Positions 44,651 through 53,789 of a stretch of DNA of 64,000 bases are shown here, piece by piece. This DNA comes from Mesotoga prima MesG1.Ag.4.2. Its GTDB lineage: Bacteria > Thermotogota > Thermotogae > Petrotogales > Kosmotogaceae. The stretch spans positions 2,604,001-2,668,000 of the forward strand of contig NC_017934.1 in NCBI RefSeq assembly GCF_000147715.2, in the 5' to 3' direction. The first letter of the stretch is position 1. Each line of letters starts with the position of its first letter. Below the pieces are notes generated by a model. It was given only the letters and a program-made list of their open reading frames with translations, was not told the DNA's origin and searched no databases. A program made the translations under genes and the position numbers.

Positions 44651-45544
44651 CTATTCTGATACTTTGATCTTTGATTTCTGGACTATAAGAACTCCGAGAA
44701 GAATCGCCGCCATAGAGAGGATCATGAGAAAATTGATCTTCTCGCCTAGAAAAATTGCTCCGAGCGAGACGGCGACAAGGGGATTGATATAGGCATAAGT
44801 ACCCGCTTTTGTTGCAGGCCACTTCTGAAGAAGATAAATGTAGCTGCTGTAGGCAACTAAGGACCCGAAGACAATGAGATAAGCTATTGCCAAAACAGAG
44901 TTCATAGAGAAACTCACTCTGGAGAATTCACCGGTTATTGCTGAAACGAACATCAGCCCGACTCCCCCTGCAAACATCTGTATCCCGATGTTCGAGACAA
45001 TAGAGCTTTTACCCTTGAACGTTTTTGAGAGTACAGTTCCCGTAGACCAGAGGAAGCTTGCAGAGAGAAGTATTAGTATTCCTGGGATGTCGATAGAAAT
45101 TCCGTGTTCGGCCGGAATTAGAAGAAAGTAGACACCGAAGAACCCCAGAAGAAGTCCCAAAAGAGCCTTCAATGTCAGGCGCGTCGTTCTTATGAAAAAA
45201 TGCTCCAGCACGCCTGCAAAGATAGGGATAGTAGCCATCATTAGAGAGGCAACACCCGAATCTACCCACTGTTCCGCGAAGACTACGAGTCCGTTTCCAC
45301 CGAGTAGCATGAAAAGACCGATGAGCGACAACCTCGAAAACTCTCTCATACTTGCCGGGAAGGCGTAGCCCCTGATAGCCGAGAAGACGATCATGATCAA
45401 ACCAGCTATGAGGAATCTAACGCCAGCAAAAAACATCGGCGGCATTCCCTCAACACCGATCTTTATGGCCAGATAAGTCGATCCCCAAAAGAAACTGACG
45501 AGAACATATGCTAAGATCGCCATTCCATCTTCACTTTTCTTCAT
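44651..45544 (-). CDS. EamA/DMT-family transporter
   Basis: A 297-residue inner-membrane protein with ten helices in two EamA repeats, for example SFFWGSTYLAIKIG in the first and ASFLWSTGTVLSKTF in the second. Members export amino acids or other metabolites. The substrate is unknown. The ATG at 45544 follows GAGG at seven bases. A terminator-like hairpin lies about 95 bases upstream, which may regulate it. Confidence 0.9.
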   Translation of the reverse strand: MKKSEDGMAILAYVLVSFFWGSTYLAIKIGVEGMPPMFFAGVRFLIAGLIMIVFSAIRGYAFPASMREFSRLSLIGLFMLLGGNGLVVFAEQWVDSGVASLMMATIPIFAGVLEHFFIRTTRLTLKALLGLLLGFFGVYFLLIPAEHGISIDIPGILILLSASFLWSTGTVLSKTFKGKSSIVSNIGIQMFAGGVGLMFVSAITGEFSRVSFSMNSVLAIAYLIVFGSLVAYSSYIYLLQKWPATKAGTYAYINPLVAVSLGAIFLGEKINFLMILSMAAILLGVLIVQKSKIKVSE

Positions 45545-45638
45545 TACACAACCTCAATCTTCCAGATGGAAATTGGAGTAATGATCGAATTATCCAACAA
45601 TAATCATTCGAGAACAATACGGTTTCGAAACTTTTCTG

Positions 45639-45680
45639 AAAAAAAGACTGTAATGGGAAGCCCATCACGGAATGACAGTC
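45639..45680 (-). terminator. Terminator-like hairpin in the leader region of the EamA gene
   Basis: On the minus strand GACTGT...ACAGTC encloses an inner perfect stem ATGGG-CTT-CCCAT and is followed by seven Ts. Either it ends an unseen minus-strand transcript, or it is the terminator stem of a leader controlling the transporter. No aptamer was recognised upstream. Confidence 0.5.
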
Positions 45681-45754
45681 CTTTGTTGCTTTGATTAACT
45701 CGAGTGATTCTGGCAAGCATCTCCATCTATGGCGTGAAGAAGGCTAATAAAGGC

Positions 45755-46870
45755 CATCTGATAAGAACCAACTCATTTCGTCATCCTGAAGCGCTCCTGT
45801 TCAGGATCCGTAAGTGGTCGGAGGTAGCAGGTTGGGTGTTGGTCAGGAGCAAAAAAGAGATTGACCCAGTCCTCAAGAAGCAATTCAAAACCATCTGATA
45901 AGAACCAACTCATTTCGTCATCCTGAAGCGCTCCTGTTCAGGATCTGGTTTTTTCAGGAACCGTGGTTGGTGGTAAGAGGTTATGGTCGGAAAGAACGAA
46001 GTGAAACCGGTTCGCCGTTCGCCGAAAAGAACAGTTGCAAGTTGTGAGTTGCATGTGAGAATAGATTCGATCCAAACGGATGTAGGGGCGTGCGGCTGCA
46101 CGCCCGCTGTCAACAATGATCAGTCTTCCCAAGGATGAGATCGTCCTCTTCAATAGTTTAACGAACCGAATTCTGGGCAGAATCATGTCTGAATAACGCA
46201 AAGAATGTCATCCCGAACTTGTTTCGGGATCTGGTTTTGATCCTCTCGGCGGGGGACGGAGGACCTTTGATGGACAATGTTGTCTTCACAGCGATCAGCG
46301 GGTTCTTTCTCTTAAGCGTACAGCGGTTCTTATCCTTGCAACTGCTCTTTCGAAGGACGGGTTCACGGTTTTTGACGAAGGACCAAGGACGGCTCTTTGC
46401 AGCACTCAGCGGGTTTTTGCTCTTAAGCGTACAGCGGTACTTACTAAGGACGGTTTTTCCAGCGCTTAGCGGGTTCTCCGCTTTTAAGCGTGCAGCGGCT
46501 TTTCTGCCCACGAATTGGAACTGGCCGCACGAAGTGCAATGGCCCTGATGTTCTGCATCACTTGTGTTTTTTGGTTGTTCTTGCCATTGCTTGCAGTGAC
46601 TGGCCTCAGCTTGAAGCTGAAACTGGCACCACGAAGTGGTACTGGCGAAGGCGAAGCCTTCACTGGCGGCGATGATTCTCGCCTTTTGACTGGCCTGTGC
46701 CAGCAGACTGGCTTCGATATGGCCTCCTGCCAGAGGCAGCCTTGCGTCAATATTCTATTCCTCCTCGCGCCAGCGAACCTCACTTCCTGCTGTAGGCAGC
46801 ATCACTTCTGCTCTTGGACGGAATCCTTTACGAAGAAGAACCTGGACTCGTAGAATCAGAAGGAATAATG
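45755..46870. repeat. Intergenic repeat mosaic, block 4, with a direct repeat and a mini-hairpin array
   Basis: A direct repeat of about 55 bases begins CCATCTGATAAGAACCAACT at 45753 and again at 45890. It includes the palindromic CATCCTGAAGCGCTCCTGTT. The hairpin word GTCATCCCGAACTTGTTTCG recurs at 46207. The phrase CAGCGGGTT...CTTAAGCG...ACAGCGG occurs two or three times in a row (46297-46500). Bases 46527-46802 form the third mini-hairpin array, largely matching 23307-23480 (GCAC-GAA-GTGC, CCAC-GAA-GTGG, AAGGC-GAA-GCCTT) and then diverging. No gene is seen between 45545 and 46968. Confidence 0.75.
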
Positions 46871-46968
46871 ATCTCATCTAAGTGCGCTTCTTCACAGCGC
46901 TAACTAGCGACAAGAATCAATACAGGGTCAATCCTTCTGTTTTGGGTTTCACACTAAAGAGAAATCAA

Positions 46969-47391
46969 CTAATATTCATTGGATCTCGAGATGAACCAGT
47001 TGCCGGACATCTTTTTCACTGTCCAGGAATAAGTGCGATGATCATCGGGACCAGATGTCCAGTCTATTACGGCGCTGAATTCTACTGTCGCTTCCGTTGC
47101 TCCAACATTGAAATGCACGTCGACGTCTCCTCTATTGAAGGAGACTACATCTCTTCCTTCGAATCTGCTTGAATAAGCGTCTATGATCTGTAAATAAGAT
47201 TTCATTGCCGTGTTTATTAGCGCAGGATCTGTATACAATCCTGCAAGACCGACTGCATTTTCATCTTCCCAATACTCCTCGAAATCGCTAACAAGCTTTG
47301 TAACTTTTACCATAGGATCAATGAAGAAACATCCCGAAAGAAGCATCAGTAGAATCGCCATAAAGGACGTAATCAGTATGATCCGCTTCAT
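46969..47391 (-). CDS. Small lipoprotein, NTF2-like in pattern
   Basis: A 140-residue predicted lipoprotein. The signal segment ends in the lipobox LLSGC, so it would be anchored by lipid outside the inner membrane. The mature part has an N-terminal helix followed by EDENAVGLAGLYTDP and a beta-rich end (VTVKK-like strands), a layout seen in NTF2/SnoaL-like domains. The function is unknown. The ATG at 47391 follows GGCGAG. A farther upstream start would bury the signal peptide. Confidence 0.7.
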   Translation of the reverse strand: MKRIILITSFMAILLMLLSGCFFIDPMVKVTKLVSDFEEYWEDENAVGLAGLYTDPALINTAMKSYLQIIDAYSSRFEGRDVVSFNRGDVDVHFNVGATEATVEFSAVIDWTSGPDDHRTYSWTVKKMSGNWFISRSNEY

Positions 47392-47656
47392 TTTCTCGCC
47401 TCCAGTTTTCACTTTGGCCTCTGAGAAGTCATGAAAAACCACAACGGACCACGAATTTTCCTTACAACAAGTGATTTTAGCACCATTCCAAATAGAACAG
47501 TCACGAAATGTAAACTAGACAATTTAAGAAAGCGAGTCAGATCATTGGCAAAACCTCGGCTATATGGTTATCTGTAATACCTTGATAGTTAAAACCATCG
47601 AATACTTGAACCAAATTAAGATAAACTAATGGTAGGAAAGGAATGGGGGTGCGTTT

Positions 47657-48610
47657 ATGAAAATGCTTTTCTTTATGCTTTTATCCATACTTGTATTTGT
47701 GTCGACAGTCCCGGCACGAGACAGCGCCAAGGTTCTAATTGTCGGGGACCCAGACGGCCAGTATAAAAACATTCAGGCAGCCATCGATGCAGCGAATCCC
47801 GGCGATACAATACGAATACTTTCGGGAACATACAAGGAGAGCCTTTCAATCAGCAAAGAGATAAAGCTAGAGGGCTCCTCAAGAGACGAAGTAACAATAA
47901 TGCCCGAAGAAGGAAAGGATCTCGGGATCTTCGTAAGAGGTGCCAAGAACTTCTCGATAAGAAGCGTGACTGTCATCGCCAGCGGCGCAGCCATAAACGT
48001 CTCCAGGTCCTCCGGCCAGATCATAGACGTCCTCATAGCGGGCGGCCGCTTTGGAATCTCTTTCAGCGGCACAGGAATGACTCTAGAGGTTCTCGATTCA
48101 TACATCACCTGCTATGACGGCATGGATAACGAGGAGTATATCGAAGCCAGGCTGGCCGGAATCTACGCGTACGGTAACGCCACCCTGATTGCCAAAAACT
48201 GCGTCTTCGAAAGGAACGGAGTTGGAATAAGCCTGACAAACGATCTGAAGTACAACATCACAGGATGCACATTCAAGAGAAATACAGTAGGGGTTTCACT
48301 TGGTGGTAATGCTACGGGATCTCTATCTGAAAACGTAGTCACGGAGAACATCGAAAACGGTATCTTGATCAACTCATCTTCCGAAACCAGGTTGGAGAAC
48401 AACATCTTCTTCGGGAATATTTGGCATGGTCTCGACCTCTATTTGAATCGATGCACGGAGTGTGAATGCGGCGGCGATGAATTCAACGGGACCGTTGTCG
48501 GTTCAGGAAACAGATTTGAGTCCGAAGATGAGATCTGCCCGATAGATTTCTGGGATGAAAGCTTCTACAGTTTCGATGAGAATCTGGGCAAGTTGGCTGA
48601 CAAAGAATAA
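47657..48610 (+). CDS. Secreted right-handed parallel beta-helix protein
   Basis: A 317-residue exported protein. The signal peptide is MLFFMLLSILVFVSTVPA. The start of the mature part is the classic NosD/pectate-lyase-like opening YKNIQAAIDAANPGDTI. Repeated turns follow, such as NCVFERNGVGISL, GCTFKRNTVGVSLG and ENVVTENIENGILI. The C-terminal ~50 residues hold CTECECGG, a small Cys cluster that could bind metal or form disulfides. It may bind or modify a polysaccharide. The catalytic role is unknown. The ATG at 47657 follows GGGGGTG. Confidence 0.82.
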   Translation: MKMLFFMLLSILVFVSTVPARDSAKVLIVGDPDGQYKNIQAAIDAANPGDTIRILSGTYKESLSISKEIKLEGSSRDEVTIMPEEGKDLGIFVRGAKNFSIRSVTVIASGAAINVSRSSGQIIDVLIAGGRFGISFSGTGMTLEVLDSYITCYDGMDNEEYIEARLAGIYAYGNATLIAKNCVFERNGVGISLTNDLKYNITGCTFKRNTVGVSLGGNATGSLSENVVTENIENGILINSSSETRLENNIFFGNIWHGLDLYLNRCTECECGGDEFNGTVVGSGNRFESEDEICPIDFWDESFYSFDENLGKLADKE

Positions 48611-48850
48611 TCAAGAGTATCACCTTTCGATTTGCTCCAATGTACCGGCAACTATGTTCTCCATATCACTGCGAGGAGCATTCGCAACATTCTTCTTCCC
48701 AAGACTTTCCAAAAAACGGTTCGATTTCATATAATTCCTTTGTATATCTATTATTTAAGTTCACATAGTAATTCAACACTAAACTTCCTTTCAGGAATAG
48801 ATTTACACACTAACTGATAGTTAATTACAGATGCATCTCTCAATTAAGCA

Positions 48851-48859
48851 TGGTATACT
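48851..48859 (+). promoter_or_regulatory. Extended -10 promoter of a small membrane protein gene
   Basis: TGGTATACT matches the TGnTATAnT extended -10 pattern. The message would begin near 48866, just before AAGGAG and the start codon. Confidence 0.6.
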
Positions 48860-48877
48860 AATGTTCGAAGGAGCGAG

Positions 48878-49057
48878 ATGCGTAAGATGAGACGGGACAG
48901 GTTTTATAAAACAGTCTTGATAGTCTTTACGATTGGTTTGGCGATAGCGGTGATGACAATGGTAATCGCCCTGATCAACCTTACTGACGCAAACACCTCT
49001 TCAAAAGCTTTCAGAGAATATCTCGACGAGTCAAACGTTATCGAGTCGAACCCCTAA
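48878..49057 (+). CDS. Small single-pass membrane protein, 59 residues
   Basis: The frame encodes MRKMRRDRFYKTVL, then one hydrophobic helix VFTIGLAIAVMTMVIALINL, then a polar tail ending in SNP. The basic N-terminus suggests that the N-end stays inside. A ribosome site AAGGAG and an extended -10 box lie directly upstream, which argues for a real gene despite its size. No function can be assigned. Confidence 0.55.
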   Translation: MRKMRRDRFYKTVLIVFTIGLAIAVMTMVIALINLTDANTSSKAFREYLDESNVIESNP

Positions 49058-49150
49058 GAATCTCTACGATTCTGCTATTTCTAGGCCTACGGATTGGCAC
49101 GTATCTAGCTAATTCATCCCATACTGTATATCTCAAACCAAAGAATAATC

Positions 49151-49290
49151 TCATGCAAAGTCATTAGCCAGTTTCTCTTGCTCTCTTGCGTAAGAATTCT
49201 GCAAGTAGAAAGATTCAGAGAACATTAGCTTTCTATGATCCTCCTCATAGATCTTCAAGCCGAAATTTGTGTAACCAATTCTCGAAAAAG
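49151..49290 (-). pseudogene. C-terminal remnant of a GNAT-like acetyltransferase
   Basis: An open piece of about 46 codons begins RIGYTNFGLKIYEEDHRKLM and ends at a TGA at 49151. The RIGY...G pattern resembles the end of GNAT enzymes. No start or catalytic region precedes it. It is a weak call. Confidence 0.35.
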
Positions 49291-49352
49291 GCAATCCTTA
49301 ACTAGCAATGGGTTGAGCTCCTACTGGAGCAAAATCAGTTGACAAGAACAAG

Positions 49353-49380
49353 AACAGAGGCCCTGAAAGAGGCCTCTGTT
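49353..49380 (-). terminator. Hairpin, likely old terminator of the decayed GyrI-like gene
   Basis: A perfect 10-bp stem AACAGAGGCC/GGCCTCTGTT has an 8-base loop. On the minus strand it is followed by CTTGTTCTTG, a weak T-rich tail. Confidence 0.5.
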
Positions 49381-49522
49381 AACTAACTATCCGATTCTCA
49401 TTTAAGTATTTCCATAGGCAATCTGCAGAACTATACTGAATCTAGGTCTGCTTCATTCTCATCCAGGAAGTCTTCTAAGACCGATGCTCACTCAGGTCTT
49501 CTTACATGCATCGAAATCTTCG

Positions 49523-49990
49523 TCAATACTTACTCTCCGGGAACTCGGGCCCGTTGTAATAATTCTCATAGACACTACCTGTTGGTGCAAATCCGTTCGT
49601 GCCTATCCACTCGGCCATTTCACCGTATTTACCCTGCATTTGCAAGGTCCCGTGTAAGCTGAGCAAACGTATAGACCTCCCGGAATCGATCCCCTAATGG
49701 TATCTCCTCTTCCCGGAAGATCAGCGGAGATGGGAAATCCAATCTCCACTTCAAGGTTCTCCATATCCATGTTGTGATAAGCTACAGGAGGAATCCCTGC
49801 CGGAAATCCCTTCGTTTTACCCAGAATAGGCCGCTATCTCTCCGTAGTACCTTCCTATTATAGTGGGAAGATCCTGAACATTCGTCCAGGCTCGTATAAA
49901 CAGCGCTGGTTGCTCTTCCTGCTTCAATACTGCAATCGACGATGATCTGGTATTCCTTCCTCCTTGCATCCCTTAGTAATTGTCTTCTCA
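49523..49990 (-). pseudogene. Decayed GyrI-like/AraC effector-binding domain protein
   Basis: Reading all three minus frames recovers the fold in order: ALFIRAWTNVQDLPTIIGRY, then GFPAGIPPVAYHNMDMENLE, VEIGFPISADLPGRGDTI, GSIPGGLY and finally EWIGTNGFAPTGSVYENYYN, ending at a TGA at 49523. At least two frameshifts separate the pieces. These domains bind small hydrophobic molecules. The intact ancestor had about 155 residues. Confidence 0.7.
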
Positions 49991-50376
49991 GAACGGACCC
50001 TCTCGATAACTGCCTAACAAAAAATTAGATACTGATTACATCAGCTAGAATACTCTTTTTCAACGAATTCCCTATGACTTCGACAGCATCGCACGTTGCC
50101 ATCCATCCACGGACAAGTCACCTTAAGCAAGACTAGATCTGCTCCTGTGCAACACGGATATCTTTCGCCGAAAAGTCAAAATCATCTACTTTGCGAATTC
50201 TGCATCCAGCAAATAGCATTGCAATTTGTGCTTCTTGGATCTAAGGAGCTTGAAGCACAACGTTAAACAATATCTCTGGGAATCGGTCAATTCTTACAGT
50301 ATCTCTACAGCAGGCGATTCATAAGAAATCCCAATCTTGACAAAGAGCCCTGTTAATATTTGACGGTCATATTGCT

Positions 50377-51993
50377 CTAGAAAGTGAGTGTCGAGTTAGC
50401 GATTGTCCAGCTCTTGTTCCAGAAAGTATAGCTTACACTCGGGACACCGTCACAAAGGTCCTTGAGCCAGCCCGCCATGTGTACTCCGCCATTGACGTCG
50501 AAGCCGGCCGTTACTTTGTATCCAACCTGGGTAGAGCTACCGGCAGAGGCGTTAGTCTCGCCCTTCAGCCATGGGACGAACTGCACGAATGGGCCCGCAA
50601 CATAGTAAACGTATGCCGAAAGGGTAAGAGGAAGAGATCCCTTTGCCCAGGCATTGACCTTTGCATCTGCATCAAATTGCAGACCGGAGTAATTTGCCGA
50701 GTAGTTTACATTTTTACTCCATCCATTTTCATATTTGACAGTTAGCGTCGTGTTTGCAGAAAGCGTCGTAGAAGCCGTGAAACCTATAACACCGGAAATT
50801 CCAGCCTCGGCTTTCGCATCGAATTTGACCTCCATAACGAGGGTAACCGGCACGCATGAAACCCAGAACGTAATCCATTTCGTCTTCGTTGTGATGTTCT
50901 TTTCCCATGTCTTGCTCAGCGCTGCGCCGGAACTCACTTCGATATAAGGCGTCAGAGAAGGGCTGAGGCTCACGGTCGTCTGGAACTTCTTCAGAACGTA
51001 TTTGTATTTCCACCAGCTTACCTTCTTCCACTGGTGCTCCCAGAGCAGAGAAGTGCCAAATGTGAAGCTCACGTTAAGCCCTGGTTCAACGCTCAAAGTC
51101 TGATACGCGAACTGTGTCGAGAAGTTATGTGAAATACCAAAGTTCCAGGAACCTGAATAGTCTTCCTTGAAGAAATACGGCTCCGGCTGCGACAGTTTAC
51201 CGCCGGTCTTTTCGTTATTGAAGACCGCTATATATGCGGCATAGTCTCTGAGCTTCGCCATGAGTTCCTCATTGTCTTCATTCATGAGGTTTTTTGGAGC
51301 GCCACCCCCGGTAATTATCTCTTCCTTCAGAGTGATAGTATTCTTTTCAAGGTCTAAGCTCGCTTTGAACTTAGTCCCCCCGCCAAGATCGATCGACCAA
51401 TCTTTGGAAGGCTTTTCACCATGTGGAGAGAGAAGATCGATGATCTCTGACCCTTCGGGTAAGACGATAGTCGTCGTCTTTGTCGTAAGAAGCGAGTTTT
51501 TCGACGATCCCAGAAAGGCCGTCTCGAAGGCCTTGCCATCGATGAGATCCTCCAGGTATTTGAGCATGATCTTCTCTTCTGAGAAATTCTTGCTAGAGAA
51601 CTGGTAGCTTCCTGGATGATCTTTCGATTCCGAAATCAGGCCCGTGACCTTCATCGAAACTGTACTTGTGAAGTCTCCATTTCCTTCAATCTTGAACCTA
51701 AGATCCCCGTCTCCGAAGCCGGGTACCGATCTGTAGAGAAAGAAATATCCCTTGCTAATCTCGTCATAGAAGTTGGCGAAGGCTTCATTGGCCGTCTCTC
51801 TTTCTCTGAGGGCATCCCTGTGTTGGATGTATATCTTAGAAAGGTCGGACGCTGGAACATATTCAGTACGGGTGATGATCGCCGATCCGTCTTGCTGAAC
51901 AACGATTTTATCTTCGATTGTTCGCTTGAATTGTGTTGAAAAGGCAAATACTGAGGCTACGAGAACAATCGCTATTAGCGCCTTTCTGAACAT
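50377..51993 (-). CDS. Large exported protein of unknown function, beta-rich
   Basis: A 538-residue protein with a signal peptide (FRKALIAIVLVASVFAF). The first ~120 residues look like a mixed domain, with EDKIVVQQDGSAIITRTEYV typical of exported DUF-type modules. From about residue 270 on the sequence alternates polar and aromatic or small residues, with many Thr, Ser, Trp and Tyr. It ends in Phe. This is compatible with a beta-sandwich or outer-sheath barrel. Two Cys occur late (WVSCVPV and LCDG). The ATG at 51993 follows GGGGGTG. It is not recognised as a named family. Confidence 0.65.
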   Translation of the reverse strand: MFRKALIAIVLVASVFAFSTQFKRTIEDKIVVQQDGSAIITRTEYVPASDLSKIYIQHRDALRERETANEAFANFYDEISKGYFFLYRSVPGFGDGDLRFKIEGNGDFTSTVSMKVTGLISESKDHPGSYQFSSKNFSEEKIMLKYLEDLIDGKAFETAFLGSSKNSLLTTKTTTIVLPEGSEIIDLLSPHGEKPSKDWSIDLGGGTKFKASLDLEKNTITLKEEIITGGGAPKNLMNEDNEELMAKLRDYAAYIAVFNNEKTGGKLSQPEPYFFKEDYSGSWNFGISHNFSTQFAYQTLSVEPGLNVSFTFGTSLLWEHQWKKVSWWKYKYVLKKFQTTVSLSPSLTPYIEVSSGAALSKTWEKNITTKTKWITFWVSCVPVTLVMEVKFDAKAEAGISGVIGFTASTTLSANTTLTVKYENGWSKNVNYSANYSGLQFDADAKVNAWAKGSLPLTLSAYVYYVAGPFVQFVPWLKGETNASAGSSTQVGYKVTAGFDVNGGVHMAGWLKDLCDGVPSVSYTFWNKSWTIANSTLTF

Positions 51994-52024
51994 ACTTTCA
52001 CCCCCTTTAGAAGTCGTCCGAACG

Positions 52025-52033
52025 AGTATAGCA
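52025..52033 (-). promoter_or_regulatory. Extended -10 promoter of the exported protein gene
   Basis: On the minus strand TGCTATACT matches the extended -10 pattern. It places the transcript start about 25 bases before the start codon. Confidence 0.5.
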
Positions 52034-52056
52034 CCGGCCACTTCCACAATATACAA

Positions 52057-52691
52057 ATAGAAAGACAGTCGACTATTTGGATTGTCTTATTCAAATTTTG
52101 ACGGTATTCTAAGATCTATGCTTCTCACAAACGCTTCTAAGGTTCTAGTAGAACCTGCTCTCACTGGAAAATCAACGTCCTCTATCGTTTATCCAAAAAT
52201 TCCCTTTCCGGGTTCCCGTGAATTGTTTAGAAAGTATTGACTGCAAAAAAGCAGGCTTTAGTTGAACTAATTCCGACAGAATGAACTGTAGAATTATCTC
52301 TCAAGAAATAGCATATGACCGAGCTGTTCTTCGTGAAGTCAAACGGATTTTGAAAGATGGATCGTTGGATCGTTTTTCATCTTTGCTGATCTTCATCCAT
52401 CTTGATTCGATTCATGAAGATTCTCTGACCGATTCCCGGTTAATATAATTCAAAAGCGCAAAGGAAGGCCCTGCTGACTCACTACAGTAGCCTTCCCACA
52501 AAAAACGAAGTCCTTACAGCAAATTGAGAGATTGAAGTCGCTTTCTGACATGGTAGGGAGATAATGAAGAAGTCGATCGGAGAGACAAACAAGATAGGTA
52601 TGTCGCAAGTATAGCTTTGATTAGTATCAATGAGGCTCTCCTTGTTGTTCTTTCGTTCAGATGGATCAACAGGCCGTTGACATTTCAATCA
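52057..52691. other. Non-coding stretch
   Basis: No gene is seen. The only structure noticed is a hairpin GGAAGGC/GCCTTCC (52463-52469, 52490-52496) without a good T run. It may be an old terminator of the minus-strand gene ending at 52692. Confidence 0.5.
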
Positions 52692-53108
52692 TCAGCTTGC
52701 TACCTGTTCGACCTCTCCCGTCACGAGGGGGTTATCGCTCTTTTTCATATTCCTCTTGAGATAAGATAGGAAATCCTCCGGTGGACGATAATCCCTAAAA
52801 CCCTGCGAGATTTCCTCCGTCTCTTTGTCTTCAAGGGTAACTGACAATGTAATATCATCCGCCGTGAAACGAAGCTCTCTAATCTCGCCCGGAGGGGCGA
52901 AGTCTTCAAAATCGAGAATCACCATATTGTTTTCATCTCTCTTCACAATTACTGACGCAGTAGTCATGTAATCCTCAAAAGAAACTCCAGGCGTTTCACC
53001 TCCTAGTACAACTTTTGCGTAAAAAGCTTCCATTCTGTCGATCTTCACCTCTAAACAACCATCGAAGAAACTAACCTCTCTGTCCTTCAGAAAGATCCCC
53101 AGAATCAC
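52692..53108 (-). CDS. Hypothetical protein, 138 residues
   Basis: A soluble, acidic, beta-rich protein that begins VILGIFLKDREVSFFDGCLE and ends in a short charged helix region. No signal peptide or membrane segment is seen, and no family is recognised. The GTG at 53108 is chosen because GGAGG lies six bases before it. A TTG at 53114 touches that site. It overlaps slightly with the end of the doubtful frame upstream and may be co-transcribed with it. Confidence 0.6.
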   Translation of the reverse strand: MILGIFLKDREVSFFDGCLEVKIDRMEAFYAKVVLGGETPGVSFEDYMTTASVIVKRDENNMVILDFEDFAPPGEIRELRFTADDITLSVTLEDKETEEISQGFRDYRPPEDFLSYLKRNMKKSDNPLVTGEVEQVAS

Positions 53109-53110
53109 TT

Positions 53111-53440
53111 TCAACCTCCTTCAGTTAACCGGTCAGCAGATAGAGACGACCCTCTTTTTTTGCCGCAACCGCCATCGGTTTTCATTTCATTGGATAGAGG
53201 ACTATTCAATCTCTTCTGTTTCAGCTTTCGATAGCTTTTCTGACCTTTCTCCTTCCTGCCTCCTTGGTCATCTTCAATCAAGACTTGATTCTGAATCCCC
53301 ATTGTTGACTCAACATCGAACGCCAGTTCTGCAAACTTCGGAATTACGGCAGCAAGAAAGGCCGGAAACGGTCTTACCAAATCCGAGTAATCTGGCGGAA
53401 TACTACTGGTCGTTTGCAGAACTAATCGGGGACAATACAC
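53111..53440 (-). CDS. Doubtful small hypothetical protein
   Basis: An open frame of 109 codons with a possible GTG start at 53440. It contains DYSDLVRPFPAFLAAVIPKF, which looks protein-like, and a very basic C-terminal half (KEKGQKSYRKLKQKR). There is no ribosome site before the start. It ends at the ribosome site of the next gene, a layout that slightly favours reality. No function can be suggested. Confidence 0.3.
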   Translation of the reverse strand: MYCPRLVLQTTSSIPPDYSDLVRPFPAFLAAVIPKFAELAFDVESTMGIQNQVLIEDDQGGRKEKGQKSYRKLKQKRLNSPLSNEMKTDGGCGKKRGSSLSADRLTEGG

Positions 53441-53789
53441 AACTACGATATATATGCTACGATTCGCTTTCTCAAAATTTACCGTTATGTTTACTAAGAT
53501 TTATTCTGGCGAAAATACTGCAACTGTCAAAAACAAAATGCTTATCGCTAAGAGTTTTGTTGCATTGCGCTTTTTAAGCTCAGAAAACGCAGCTTTCGGA
53601 CGAATGTACCTTTCTTTATCTGCTCCTGAATTGCGAGCTTCGTAATCGGGGTTGTTGTTTGCCCATATTGAAAGATCGACAGAAACATATAGAAAACTCG
53701 AGAATTGAGAAGTCTACTAATCAAGTCTATAAAGAGCCTGAGAGAGCCGATCTGGTATCATTGGTAGAGATGATTGTTTGAGGTGCACT

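Larger units (their letters stand above)
49058..50376. other. Gene-decay zone between two genes
   Basis: No intact gene is seen in about 1.3 kb. Minus-strand remnants of at least two genes are recognisable (listed separately). From 50000 to 50376 there are short protein-like pieces, such as CDAVEVIGNSLKKSI near 50070, interrupted by stops, whose origin I cannot name. Confidence 0.5.
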
